Positions 7,780 through 16,796 of a DNA stretch of 24,694 bases are shown one piece after another. How positions within the stretch are numbered: the stretch's first letter is position 1; each line of letters begins with the position of its first letter. A program made the position numbers and the translations under genes. Below the pieces are notes generated by a model. It ran no database searches and was not told where the DNA came from. It saw nothing but the letters and a program-made list of their open reading frames with translations. The DNA comes from Chara braunii (Eukaryota; Streptophyta; Charophyceae; Charales; Characeae), in contig BFEA01000642.1 in the NCBI GenBank assembly GCA_003427395.1, forward strand, positions 465,447 through 490,140, written 5' to 3'.

Positions 7780-7842
7780 ATTTTCATATGGGACGCTGGG
7801 CCCCGTTTCCAGCACGTGCTGCTCCCCACGAATAGACTGGAG
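7780..7842 (+). repeat. Repeat C copy 3
   Basis: TTTTCATATGGGACGCTGGG, CCAGCACGTGCTGCTCCCC and CGAATAGACTGGAG match copies 1 and 2. Then comes a T-run of 20 (about 7844-7863). The degenerate hairpin GCCGAAGCCGGGTAATGGCC lies just upstream, as at copy 2. Confidence 0.75.
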
Positions 7843-8843
7843 CTTTTTTTTTTTTTTTTTTTTATAAAAGGCTTTTGTAAGGTCAAGGAGACAGGAGTTG
7901 GCTGGACTGTGTTGGTTAAAGTGCTTTGTCTGCTGTTGCTAGCACAACAATACCCTGGGTAGTTAAAAAAAAAAAAAAAAAAAAACCGGAAAGGAGCGGA
8001 CTGGGACCTTTACCCAGCTTAGGTGTAGGCATTGAGGTATATCCACTCACAGAATGGCTAACTCCAGGACCTCTGTACTGATAGTTTCCCAATCCTAGGT
8101 CCTTAAAAGGAGTGCCTCAGGCCAACCAATGATGTTCCTAAGACCTGAAAGATATGCTTTCCTCTAGTCAAAGGATCTTATGAAGACAAACAAGATACTG
8201 TAAAATCATTGCAAACAAACATAGTAAATAATGGTCATAGGATAAGATTCTTGTGAAGAAAAAATGGCCTGCAGCCTGCAGGGCCAGCACCATGGGAATT
8301 AGGGGTGGGTGGGAGCCCTTGAAAAACGTGGGCGGTAACGCCACGTGAAACGAAAGAATCTCAAGTTCTTACTCACTGCCTTTTCTCCTTGCACAGGGTC
8401 ACTTGCGTAGCCTCCGCCGTTTCGCCGCCTGGGAATGCGCAAATACAAACTGCATTGAGACCGGGAACCGACGATGTTCAGGGACACTGGACCTGAGGAG
8501 CGGAACGTTAGCGGACCGACGGGCAAGGCTCCGCCGCACTCCTGTTGACTCCCTTGGTATCACCGAGGAAGGCGAGGAACCGTACAGACTCGCCACCGGT
8601 GACTCTTCCGGAGCCCTTGAGCACGAAGGCGGTATGATCCATGACAGACGAATGGAAGAATGACAAAATAAAGCGACGGGAAATCACAGACTCGACACGG
8701 AGGAAGAAACAAAACTGGGAGAAACGCCGCACAGACTCGCCTACGAAAGACAAAAAGGATAGACAGAGGTAAGCAAGGGTATGGGCATGGTGGCAATTGA
8801 CAGAGAGGTTGAGGAAACAATCATAACAGAGTGAGGCGGGAAC
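7843..8843. other. Gene-free stretch
   Basis: There is a T-run at 7844-7863 and an A-run of about 21 at 7965-7985. The A-run might be the tail of a short retroelement, since GGCTGGACTGTGTTGGTTAA upstream faintly resembles a tRNA A-box region; I could not find a B box. The rest shows no recognisable gene on either strand. Confidence 0.4.
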
Positions 8844-9025
8844 TAAACCTGGAGTGGAAGTCGGGACGAATGGAGTGTCGGGTGAGGAGGATGCGACATG
8901 GAAGTAAGCACTGACAGGTGGAAAAAGAGGAGGATAAACCTGGAGTGGAACCTGGGACGAATGGAGTGACAGGTGAGGAGGATGCGACGAAGGAAGTGAG
9001 ACCTGACACGTGGGACAAGAGGGGG
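8844..9025. repeat. 91-bp tandem repeat, two units
   Basis: Units start TAAACCTGGAGTGGAA at 8844 and 8935 and share GGACGAATGGAGTG and GGTGAGGAGGATGCGAC at the same offsets. The second unit is diverged at roughly 10-15 places. A minus-strand open frame of 231 codons (8508-9203) crosses it, but it is Pro/Ser/His-rich, shows no domain, and its repeat part is explained by the DNA repeat. I do not call a gene. The C-rich tract 9185-9290 that follows also has none. Confidence 0.7.
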
Positions 9026-9464
9026 ATTGAGAGACAGCAGAGACAGCAAGTGGGCTAATCACGACAGAAGCACGGTGCAGAATCAAGTGATGCAGCGCAT
9101 TCTCATGCGAGGCAGTGGATACGTCATGTAGAGTGGATGGTGAGATCCTCCTTGGTTGGCAACCCCATCTCATCTCTTCCTGCCTCCTCCCCCCCCCCCC
9201 CAAACTGCCCTCCTTGCCCTCTTTGTCTCCCCCTCCTGCTTTCCTTGCCCTCTAAGGCAGCCCCCCCGCCCTCCTTGCCATCTATGTTAAGCATACCCCC
9301 GGCAAATACCTACTCACCTACCCGAAAGTGGTGCGAGTGATATCAAACAGACACGACTGCTCCTGCACGAGCACGATGACCAAGCCGTATCCCTAAGTAC
9401 GCATGCTAACCTGCTCACATGTGTACAGACTGACTCTTATGTGTATTGACTGCCTCTCATATAT

Positions 9465-9512
9465 GCAGACAGATACAGACAGATACAGACTGATACAGAC
9501 CGATACTGTGGA
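9465..9512 (+). repeat. Short (CAGACAGATA)n-like repeat
   Basis: GCAGACAGATACAGACAGAT then ACAGACTGATACAGACCGAT: a degenerate 10-bp unit repeated about five times, just before the first open frame of the LINE. Confidence 0.6.
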
Positions 9513-9528
9513 TACACTTAATATTGCA

Positions 9529-10747
9529 ATGGGAGACACCAATGAGCAGATAGGAGGACCGCAGCCCCCCTCCCTGCCAAACACACAACAACAGCATGGC
9601 CAACATTCGGGCGCCCCCACAGGGACCCCGACGGTCCCAACAACAATAGGGATCGGGCCGAGTGTAGAGGCATCAACTACCACGGCCCAACGGGGTGATG
9701 CAAAAAGGGGACCACAGCCCCTCCCCCACCCGAACACGCAAGACCAATCAGGCAAGACGTTGTCACAGCAAAAGACGGAACATAGCCCAGGCACCTCCAC
9801 AGGGAGCATGGTGGCCCAGACCTGGGCAAGCATAGTGAGAGCACCGGCCCCGGCCCATGCGACCGATCTGTCAGGAGGTCGGGCCCTTCGGGCCCCCAAA
9901 CAGCACAGCAACCAAGACAGGCCGCTGAGGGGGTAGCACGAATACAGCAAGACAACAAACAAAACGTGACACGAGACTCGAAGGCACTCATGACTGCTCT
10001 TGCAGCGGCAGGGAAAAGCGTGGCGGGTGACCCACTGGCCCTAGACCCCATAGGATTGATGAAGGCCCATTTTATACAAAAACTGCACATACGACCAGTA
10101 ATGAAGTACATTGCAAAGGATGGGTTCATCTATCCTCATGCTGTCTTCCCCTCTCATGCCGTTATAAACCGAGACATGATTTATGCAAAAAATGCAATCC
10201 AAATCTCATTTGCTGCAGATACATTGAACTCTTCAATTAACAAGAAGTTGCTATGGATCAATGCAAGACTGAGGGCAATCAAAACTGATTATCAGGCAGT
10301 CCAGGACCACTTCCTCATGCAAACCGTGGACACTCCGACGGTGAACATCATTACCATCTACCCCGTAGACAGGGTCCCAGGGATAATCTCCTCAAGATGG
10401 GGAATCTGAGATTTCGACATCTACCCGGTTGATATCTGGCTATGGAACCCCAAAATCCCATCACAGCCGATCAGAGAAGAGAACAGCTGATGAGCAACCA
10501 TTTTTGGGTAGAGTTTTGGTTTGCTCCGTTGGCTGTTCAAGGAGCAATACTGGCTGAACTGCACCAAATTGCACTGGTACTGGGATACATAAATGATCTA
10601 CCACAGGCGGTCCCTAAGAGAGATGGCTCCTTGCTGGTGGCAGTGGATTGGAACCCGGAGAAGGGATTCCCGGTCAGCGGACAATGGTCTTTCTCCCTTT
10701 CGGGGCGCGACTATGCAGTACAAATGAGTCACCCGCAAGACCCATGA
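9529..10747 (+). pseudogene. Decayed LINE ORF1-like protein, N-terminal and DUF4283-like part
   Basis: A Pro/Gln/Thr-rich start (MGDTNEQIGG, from 9529) is followed by MVAQTWASIVRAP, a common beginning of plant LINE ORF1 proteins. After a frame change near 9936 the frame at about 9966-10409 continues with KAHFIQKLHIRP. After another change, 10442-10747 reads FWVEFWFAPLAV then LLVAVDWNPEKGFPV. That WV-x(n)-VAVD layout just before a zinc knuckle is how DUF4283 regions of plant LINE ORF1 (gag-like) proteins look. These proteins bind element RNA. At least two frame changes make it non-functional. Identification rests on motif order only. Confidence 0.55.
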
Positions 10748-10755
10748 TGCCATGG

Positions 10756-11220
10756 TGCTATGCATGCAAGACGAGGGACATCTGTGCACAGATTCACAAT
10801 GTCCGAACTACCGAAACACTCAGTCTGAGATGCAGGGGATAGTGCGACCCCATCTGGACGCCCCTGGATGGTGGATCCCGAAGGACCACGCCTACTCAGG
10901 CTGGGTATTCCATAGGAAAGACATCAAAGTCCCCGGGAAGTGGATATGGGAAGGGAAGTGGATATGGGAAGGGAATGGACACCTGACCCCCTCACCTGCT
11001 AATGCAACATCTAGATATTCACAGGCAAGAGGCCGACAGGGAAAGCAACGAACAGGCCCGAGCCCAATACCGGCAGAAGCCCCACGCTGCCCGACTGTGC
11101 AACAGAATGGGCCGCAGATGCCACTACCACCACGCCCAAGCGAGAAGTGACAGCAACAGTGGCAACCTCGGCAGAGAGAGGACCAACAGGCACAGCCGGG
11201 TCTGACAAAGAATAAACAGG
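10756..11220 (+). pseudogene. LINE ORF1 zinc-knuckle and Q-rich region, frameshifted
   Basis: C-Y-A-C-K in one frame (from 10756) is followed, after a one-base loss near 10770, by D/E-GHLCTDSQC in the next frame, ending at 10802. Together they form a CCHC-type knuckle (CxxC-x(3-4)-GH-x(n)-C) of the kind found in plant retrotransposon ORF1 proteins. The region after it (GWWIPKDHAYSGWVF, then Gln/Pro-rich) has no domain I know. A duplicated GTGGATATGGGAAGGGAA occurs at about 10940-10975. Confidence 0.55.
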
Positions 11221-11382
11221 TGGAGGTGACACAGAGTCCCTTCCAACAGCAGTCTGGCCACCCAGACCCAGACCCTGCACAACAACGGCAAGAACAACGT
11301 ACTGCACAACAACAAACAGGCTGCCCCAAAAATGGAATGATGGAACAAAACTGCATTCCAACAACAGCAAAATGCCAAGCAG

Positions 11383-12452
11383 GTGACTGACCTTCCCCAC
11401 CAGCACATACAACAACAGAAACAGCAAGAAGCAGAACGAGCCTCCCTCCAACACAGAAGTATGCAGCTAGCAGCCACCATGGACCTGGGATCACTCAAGG
11501 ACATCCGGAGGCACCAATCACAGCAACCCTACCAATCTGAAAACAACTCAGACAATGGGAACAGGAAGGAAGACTGGCTGAGAGACGATGTAGCCATAAC
11601 AGAGAAGGTGGAGCAATGGACGAACAGAATAGAAGAAATTTGCGCCCACCAAGGACAGGTGGAAGGGAAAAATCAAACACAATCAACGAAACAAGCGGGG
11701 AGAAGCCAGGGCCCCAAAACTCGCTCCCCCCAAACACCTGTGCCCGAACACAGACTGCAACAGAAGGCCAGGCCCAACATCTCAGAATCTAAGTGTGCCT
11801 CAGGATAACCCGCGACTGGACTCCATGGAAAGGGTGGAGAGCGCCATAGACGATATAATGGGTCGCCTCCCCATGGATCAAGCGGGACTAGTGGCAGGTC
11901 CGGCAGATGGATGTGAAGACACAGCACTAGTCCCGACAGGGATTGTGACTCCCCCTCCAACTTTAAAATTGGGCCTGGAGAGATGGGCCAGGAACTGAGC
12001 CTGAGCCACCAATGTGAAGTAAGAATAGACCCGGCCTTCGCAGTGTTCGCACACATGTTAAGGGAAGTAAGAATAGACCCGGCCTTCGCAGTGTTCGCAC
12101 ACATGTTAAGGGAAGGGATTCCAGGGACGACTGCCCAATGCTCACACAGAGTCACACTTCCCTACACCCCACACTATGTATCAGTATGGAGACTGGTCGG
12201 ATGTGCCCCACTACCACCATGCCCCACACGGCACTTAGTCTAGCTTATCACAACAATGTGGATCTTGGCCGGATGGGCTGGGAAACAGCAGATCGTACCA
12301 CACCCCTCCCCCGAGGAACAGATGTCAACATGGGAGAGGACCCACCCACTCGGGGGGACGAGACAGATCAATGTCAGGGGAAAGAACTTAGTAACAGAAA
12401 ATTGCCTGGCCCGAAAAAACTTTCCAAAGAAAAAAAGTCAAACCGAGACTGA
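11383..12452 (+). pseudogene. Q-rich, frame-broken region of the LINE
   Basis: Three successive partial frames (11383-11808, about 11795-11998, 11983-12243) encode Gln/Glu/Ser-rich peptides without a recognisable domain. They continue the same strand and style as the ORF1-like part. A perfect 48-bp tandem duplication (12016-12111) sits in the third frame. Probably the disordered middle part of ORF1 or an ORF1-ORF2 spacer; function not assignable. Confidence 0.35.
12016..12111 (+). repeat. Perfect 48-bp tandem duplication
   Basis: A 48-bp unit starting GAAGTAAGAATAGACCCGG occupies 12016-12063 and is repeated without a mismatch at 12064-12111. It encodes a doubled 16-residue peptide (EVRIDPAFAVFAHMLR). 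Perfect identity points to recent slippage or unequal exchange in an otherwise old element. Confidence 0.95.
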
Positions 12453-12630
12453 AGGTTATAACTAACAGAATCTTGATGGGCATGCTCACCCAGGGAGGAC
12501 AGATGACGATCCCCCCACTGCATTCGGAAAACATCAGGCGTGCCGCGTGCGTTTATGAGTATGACAACACAGACAGCTCATAGACACCTTTGAGGATCCC
12601 TCCACAATTGATTGGCAAGCAGTTGCAAAT

Positions 12631-13452
12631 ATGATTAGGGATGCAGTGATGGCACTAAGAGACAGGGTGAGAAAAGAACGCCAGCACACAGAACAGACAG
12701 AGAATATCACGAGCAACTGCACGGCACTGGTGGCAGCCCGGACAACCTTAAACACATTAGACCTTACGTGGGAAGGAATTGTCTGGCCTGCAATAATCAT
12801 CCAAGAGATTGAGAGTGTTATAGTTGCAGAATTTCCGCATAACACAGACCTCGTGACAACAGGTGACAACGAGTTGGTCCTAACACATCTTCTCAAGCCG
12901 CTGATTCACATCAAGCCAGCGCCAGACACAGTAATAATCACCACCCCCGTGGGCTCACTCCCCACGGGAAATGCAGGGACCCAAATGACAGTAGCACAAC
13001 AACAACAAGAACGATGGGAATTGGAGTCTGGGACAGACAACGATGACCAAAGCTCAGATCTGGACAACACCTCAGGATCGGAGCTTGAATGGGACATGTC
13101 TGATCTGAGCACATCCCCATTCACCCCGATAGAGTATCTCCCCCTCACTCAAAGATCTGGACACTCCCAAGCTGTCATTGATGTTACACTGCCCGTAGAT
13201 CAGTCGCGAGCTCTACAGCGAACGGAAGACCAGAAACAATCAGAACAACAGACAAAGGTAAGGGCCAGCCGTGCGGAGGGAGATGGCCCCAAAAAGTCGT
13301 TTTTCATCAAAGATCACATGACTGAACACAGCAGTCCGCCTCTGCCCCCCCCTATAATCTGGTCAGCAGGGGTGGTTATACTCCCGATCAGAAGACAGGA
13401 AAACAAGGCAGAATGGCAGCTGGGCCCCGAAACCGGCAAACAAAACCCATAA
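12631..13452 (+). CDS. Unrecognised 273-codon open frame within the LINE region
   Basis: The longest intact frame of this part. It begins with a charged, helix-prone segment (VMALRDRVRKERQHTEQ), then a hydrophobic segment (GIVWPAIIIQEIESVIV), and then an acidic Ser/Asp-rich stretch with Gln repeats. No family is recognised. Its strand and position between ORF1-like and ORF2-like sequence suggest it belongs to the LINE. The frame at 13466-13747 (GDSNAIGTVVPLDLPFPQG) follows with the same orientation and is also unassigned. A chance open frame in decayed sequence is possible. Confidence 0.3.
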   Translation: MIRDAVMALRDRVRKERQHTEQTENITSNCTALVAARTTLNTLDLTWEGIVWPAIIIQEIESVIVAEFPHNTDLVTTGDNELVLTHLLKPLIHIKPAPDTVIITTPVGSLPTGNAGTQMTVAQQQQERWELESGTDNDDQSSDLDNTSGSELEWDMSDLSTSPFTPIEYLPLTQRSGHSQAVIDVTLPVDQSRALQRTEDQKQSEQQTKVRASRAEGDGPKKSFFIKDHMTEHSSPPLPPPIIWSAGVVILPIRRQENKAEWQLGPETGKQNP

Positions 13453-13815
13453 CTGCCACGCCCAGATGGGCTCTACCATTTTGGGATGGAGAGGCAAATT
13501 GACCCAGATAACTAGAAACAAACTCAGATCATATGTACTGCTGCATGGTGACTCCAATGCAATAGGCACGGTGGTCCCACTGGACTTGCCATTCCCGCAA
13601 GGTGTTACTCTTATCCTCCTCCTCTTTCCCCAGGCGAAGCAGTCCCCCCAAGGAGAAACTCACCTACAATGGATGAACAGAAATCAGTTACTGAACATTA
13701 CAACGGACAGGTTGAGAACAAACAACACTTGGGCAAAGGAGGAATAGACTCTCTTCATCACCATCCTCCTGAAGGAGGCAGCCCTGGACAAACACCAACA
13801 GTCTATGTTGCCCCC

Positions 13816-13860
13816 CATACGGATACGGGGAGTACGTACGACCGTACGACCCGTTTCGGG
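13816..13860. repeat. CGTACG-rich palindromic block, left
   Basis: CCCATACGGATACGGGG, AGTACGTACG, ACCGTACGAC: several overlapping CGTACG/GTACGTAC palindromes in 45 bp, followed by a G-run and the assembly gap. It marks the point where the LINE frame (13466-13747) is lost. Similar blocks lie at 14778-14840 and 24521-24610. Confidence 0.6.
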
Positions 13861-13870
13861 GGCCTTCCCT

Positions 13871-13939
13871 GGGGGGGGGGGGGGGGGGGNNNNNNNNNNN
13901 NNNNNNNNNNNNNNNNNNNNNNNNNNNNNNNNNNNNNNN
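13871..13939. other. Poly-G run and 50-N assembly gap
   Basis: Nineteen G (13871-13889) run into 50 N (13890-13939), and GGGG resumes at 13940. The fixed 50-N size suggests a gap of unknown true length. Confidence 0.95.
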
Positions 13940-13947
13940 GGGGTCGG

Positions 13948-14106
13948 AAAAAAAAAAAAAAAAAGATTGATTGATTGATTGATTGATTGATTAATTGATT
14001 GATTGATTGATGATTGATTGATTGTTAATGATTGATTTATTGAGTAATTGATTGATTGATTGATTGATGACTGCTTGATTGATTGATGATTGATTGATTG
14101 ATTGAT
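13948..14106. repeat. Poly-A and (GATT)n repeat
   Basis: An A-run (13948-13964) is followed by an imperfect GATT/TGAT array to about 14106, with a further stretch at 14157-14176. The complementary (CAAT)n array at 14608-14626 lies in inverted orientation, so the two could pair as arms of a larger inverted structure. Confidence 0.85.
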
Positions 14107-14244
14107 AAATGAAAAAATAAATAGAGAAAAAATGATGCCGTGTACCATTTTTTTTTGATTGATTGATTGATTGGTTGGTTGGGGGAGGGTCGGGCCCGCC
14201 CTGCCGCCGCCCCCCCCCCCCCCCCCCCCACCACACGGGCGCGT

Positions 14245-14295
14245 GCACACACACACACACACGCACACACGCACACACACACACACACACACATA

Positions 14296-14328
<33 letters not shown>

Positions 14329-14388
14329 ACACACCAAGAGACAGACTCACACACACACCTACACACACACACACACACACACAGAGAA
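14245..14388. repeat. (CA)n/(CT)n/(GC)n compound microsatellite
   Basis: CA repeats (about 14245-14293), CT (about 14295-14316), GC (about 14317-14328), then CA again to about 14382, preceded by a C-run at 14211-14229. Open frames across it are artefacts. The alternating purine-pyrimidine tracts could take up Z-DNA. Confidence 0.9.
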
Positions 14389-14406
14389 AGAGTTTTTTTT
14401 TTTTTG

Positions 14407-14580
14407 GTAACTAGGGCGCAGTCACGTTTTGAGTTCCAAATCCACTTCAGGCATCCTTCGAACGCAACAAATCCCCACCCAACCCTAAAGTTGGGTTGGA
14501 TACAGTCACAATTTTCCTCTTTGGCGCAAAATCCGCGAAACCGTGACTGCAACGCATTTAAAACTGAAAACCTTAATTGT
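14407..14580. mobile_element. MITE family B, short copy
   Basis: It begins GTAACTAGGGCGCAGTCACG (14407-14426), then CACTTCAGGCATCC and CAAATCCCCACC. It ends with TTTTCCTCTTTGGCGCAAAA and CGTGACTGCAACGCATTTAA. Both end regions match the copy at 3854-4187 read in the opposite direction, without the repeat C insertion. About 170 bp, non-coding. Confidence 0.65.
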
Positions 14581-14777
14581 GCCCTTGTTTTCCCTTTTTC
14601 TTTTTTTAATCAATCAATCAATCAATTTTTATTTCTTTATTTTGTTTTTTTTTCCCACGTTTCAATGATTTTTACTTTTTAAAAATATAAAAAATACGAG
14701 GGTCTAGAGCACGAAAACTCTACATCCCCATAAATTTATTTATTTTTATGTTTTTTTGGGGGGGGGGTTCGTCACTT

Positions 14778-14840
14778 TGTACGGGACCGTCCGTACGGCC
14801 GTACGACCGTACGAAAGAACCTTCGTACGACGTACGAAGG
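14778..14840. repeat. CGTACG-rich palindromic block, right
   Basis: Several CGTACG units end in a perfect odd palindrome: CCTTCGTACG (14820-14829), central A, then CGTACGAAGG (14831-14840). Its architecture matches CCCCGTACG-T-CGTACGGGG at 24521-24539. LINE-like sequence resumes some 250 bp further on, so this may be the right end of an insertion that starts near 13816. Confidence 0.65.
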
Positions 14841-15047
14841 GTTACACAGCCAACAGTGGGATGACCCACCGTTTATCAGACATTTCCAATAGAGCGTCCC
14901 TGTGGTTGGATTCATACAAACAACACAGAAATGGATGATGACAATCAACCGACAAGACACAGGGTTGTAGCTGAGGATGCCGGGATCAGGACAACAGCAG
15001 TCCTGAAGTGACCAGGTGGAAGGCGTCTCCCGACATCCTAACGTGTG

Positions 15048-15780
15048 CCCACGCCCCCCTGCCCGGATCCACCAATAAGAACCCCCCCCCAATGGATAAA
15101 AAAGTTATTGGCAGCACATCTTGACATCAAATCAATCAATGTCTACGGACTGGCACACTGTCAGCCAAATGAACAAAAATGTAAGGCAATATGGGATCTG
15201 ATACTCCAAGACACTGGGGGAGATGGCCGGCCGTAGTTGCGGTGCAAGAGACCCACCTCACAGATTCCCCGACCCACCAGGCAAGAGCAGCCCAAGTCTG
15301 GCCCTACACCTCGTATGTGGCACCGACAAGAGCAGCAGGATCAACTGGTGCGGCCCTGTGGATCCACCACACATCGAGACTTGCCCCGGAGCACGTGGAA
15401 ACTTGGAAAGAGGCACAATGGAGGGCAGGAGGGTTTGGATAAGGGCAACACTTGGGACCGAGACGTTGTATTTGGTAAGCATATATGCCCCCAATGACCC
15501 GACTCAGAGAGCCATCTTCTTTACTCAACTGCAACACCTCCTACCGCGGGACGCACCCGAGGCACCCATAATAATGATGGTAGACTTCAGCACGACCCCG
15601 AACCCGAGCATTGACAGGAGATCACCCTCCCAAGGAGTACAACACAACCAAATTTCGGCTGATACAAACATCAGAACCCTCAGGCATATGATGGCCCACC
15701 TCACTCTTCAGGATTTGTATCGACACCTGTGTCCTACCAAAACTTCCAAGAGAGCATACACGTGTCAATGGGTTGGGTCG
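15048..15780 (+). pseudogene. LINE ORF2 N-terminal APE-type endonuclease, frameshifted and 3'-truncated
   Basis: An endonuclease/exonuclease/phosphatase (EEP) domain that would nick target DNA for LINE insertion. Motifs lie in order but in three frames: INVYGLA (about 15134), VAVQETHL (about 15235, metal-binding Glu), then after a frame change near 15440 SIYAPND and MMVDFSTTPNP. The family has GDFN at the last site; here it is VDFS, so a catalytic Asn is replaced. LTLQDLYRHLCP continues as expected, but the terminal SDH-like motif and the whole reverse transcriptase are missing after about 15780. It is dead on all these counts. It pairs with the ORF1-like remains at 9.5-13.7 kb. Confidence 0.75.
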
Positions 15781-15789
15781 ATTGAGAGT

Positions 15790-15821
15790 GGGGCGCAGCG
15801 CAACCAGGAGCGCTGCGCCCC
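15790..15821. repeat. Perfect 12-bp GC-rich hairpin at the LINE break
   Basis: GGGGCGCAGCGC (15790-15801), loop AACCAGGA, GCGCTGCGCCCC (15810-15821). It lies within 10 bp of the point where ORF2 similarity ends. Confidence 0.8.
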
Positions 15822-15949
15822 GGCAGCATCAATCTTCAATCAAGGTAAACGCCACGGAGAGGAGCCGCGCGTGCCGGATAACTGCACACAACAAGGAAAA
15901 TAGCGCGCGTGCGCTCGACGATTGCGCGTGATTGGGCGCGCGCCCTGAG

Positions 15950-16006
15950 CTGACATTTGGACCACCGGTGGTCTACGCTGAGGAGCTGAGGTGGTCCAAA
16001 TTTCAG
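15950..16006. repeat. Nested inverted repeat
   Basis: Outer arms of 17 bp, CTGACATTTGGACCACC (15950-15966) and GGTGGTCCAAATTTCAG (15990-16006), with one mismatch. The left arm overlaps a perfect 14-bp palindrome GACCACCGGTGGTC (15960-15973). It could be a small foldback element, an element terminus or a protein-binding site. Confidence 0.7.
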
Positions 16007-16796
16007 ACTAAACGGTCCAGCGGATCATGAGATATCGAAGTTCTAGGGCGCGCCATGAAATTCGAGCGTGTCGCAATTGTTTCTTTCAGCCATGCTACCT
16101 TAATTGAAATTTCGTCACATTAGAGCACGCATCGGTGTCGCCTTTCGGGTTTTCCCTCCCTCAACGCATTCATATTTTTCAGTGTATTGTCTAATGGAAT
16201 AGGAACCGGATGTATGAATGCTCGTGCAGACGGGGAACTTTGATGGGCAAAATAATTAACAACATTCAACATTGGAACCAAAAAGCACCCAGCGAGGAGG
16301 GCCAGACGGACCATAATGTATAAAGAGGCCCTTGTGTTGTATTTTCTTCTCTGTGATGCCTCACGACATTCAAAGTGAAAATGCATAGATGAGTGTAGAC
16401 GACGGGGAAGGTTGGAGAGAGAGGCAGAAAATCATAAAGATAGTTGGAGTTCGGATGCATCCGAGTATGAGGGCAGAACATCACACCACACAAGACACAA
16501 AATGACGAAAGTGAGAAAGCCAATCACGAAACAGGCGCCCCAACAAGTGGGACGTTCGCGAGAATTGAGAGTCAATGAGAAAGAACAATATTGTCGACGA
16601 CAAACACGCCGGGGACATGACAATTTCACCCGGAGATATCCTAGCAGTGACAGCCAGTTCTGCTCTGAACCAAACCGAGAACACCCACTAGTCTCTCTCA
16701 GAAAAAATGAAAAGGAATAAATTTTGTCCGGAGAAGAACGAAATGTTCTTCAAAGTCAACCCTTCTACACTACATGATCAGCAAAAAGATAGACGC
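16007..16796. other. Gene-free stretch downstream of the C48 exon
   Basis: No gene was recognised. Open frames at 16120-16386 (minus) and 16412-16720 (plus) show no motif. One palindrome TCGGATGCATCCGA (16451-16464) belongs to the motif family described at 18659-19316. Any 3' UTR of the composite gene would lie here; I saw no clear poly-A signal. Confidence 0.4.

Noticed and set aside
7890-7985. Second tRNA-derived SINE before the A-run
   Set aside because: The A-box resemblance is weak and no B box was found.
8508-9203. 231-codon minus-strand frame
   Set aside because: Pro/Ser/His-rich, no domain, and part of its length is a 91-bp DNA tandem repeat; three overlapping frames in the same place look equally open.
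13991-14682. His/Thr-, Val/Cys- and Ile/Asn-rich open frames
   Set aside because: They come from the CA/CT/GATT simple repeats; no codon or domain evidence.
14756-15092. Arg/Tyr/Val-rich peptides (VRPYGR type) over the CGTACG blocks
   Set aside because: They are simple translations of the palindromic DNA block on either strand.
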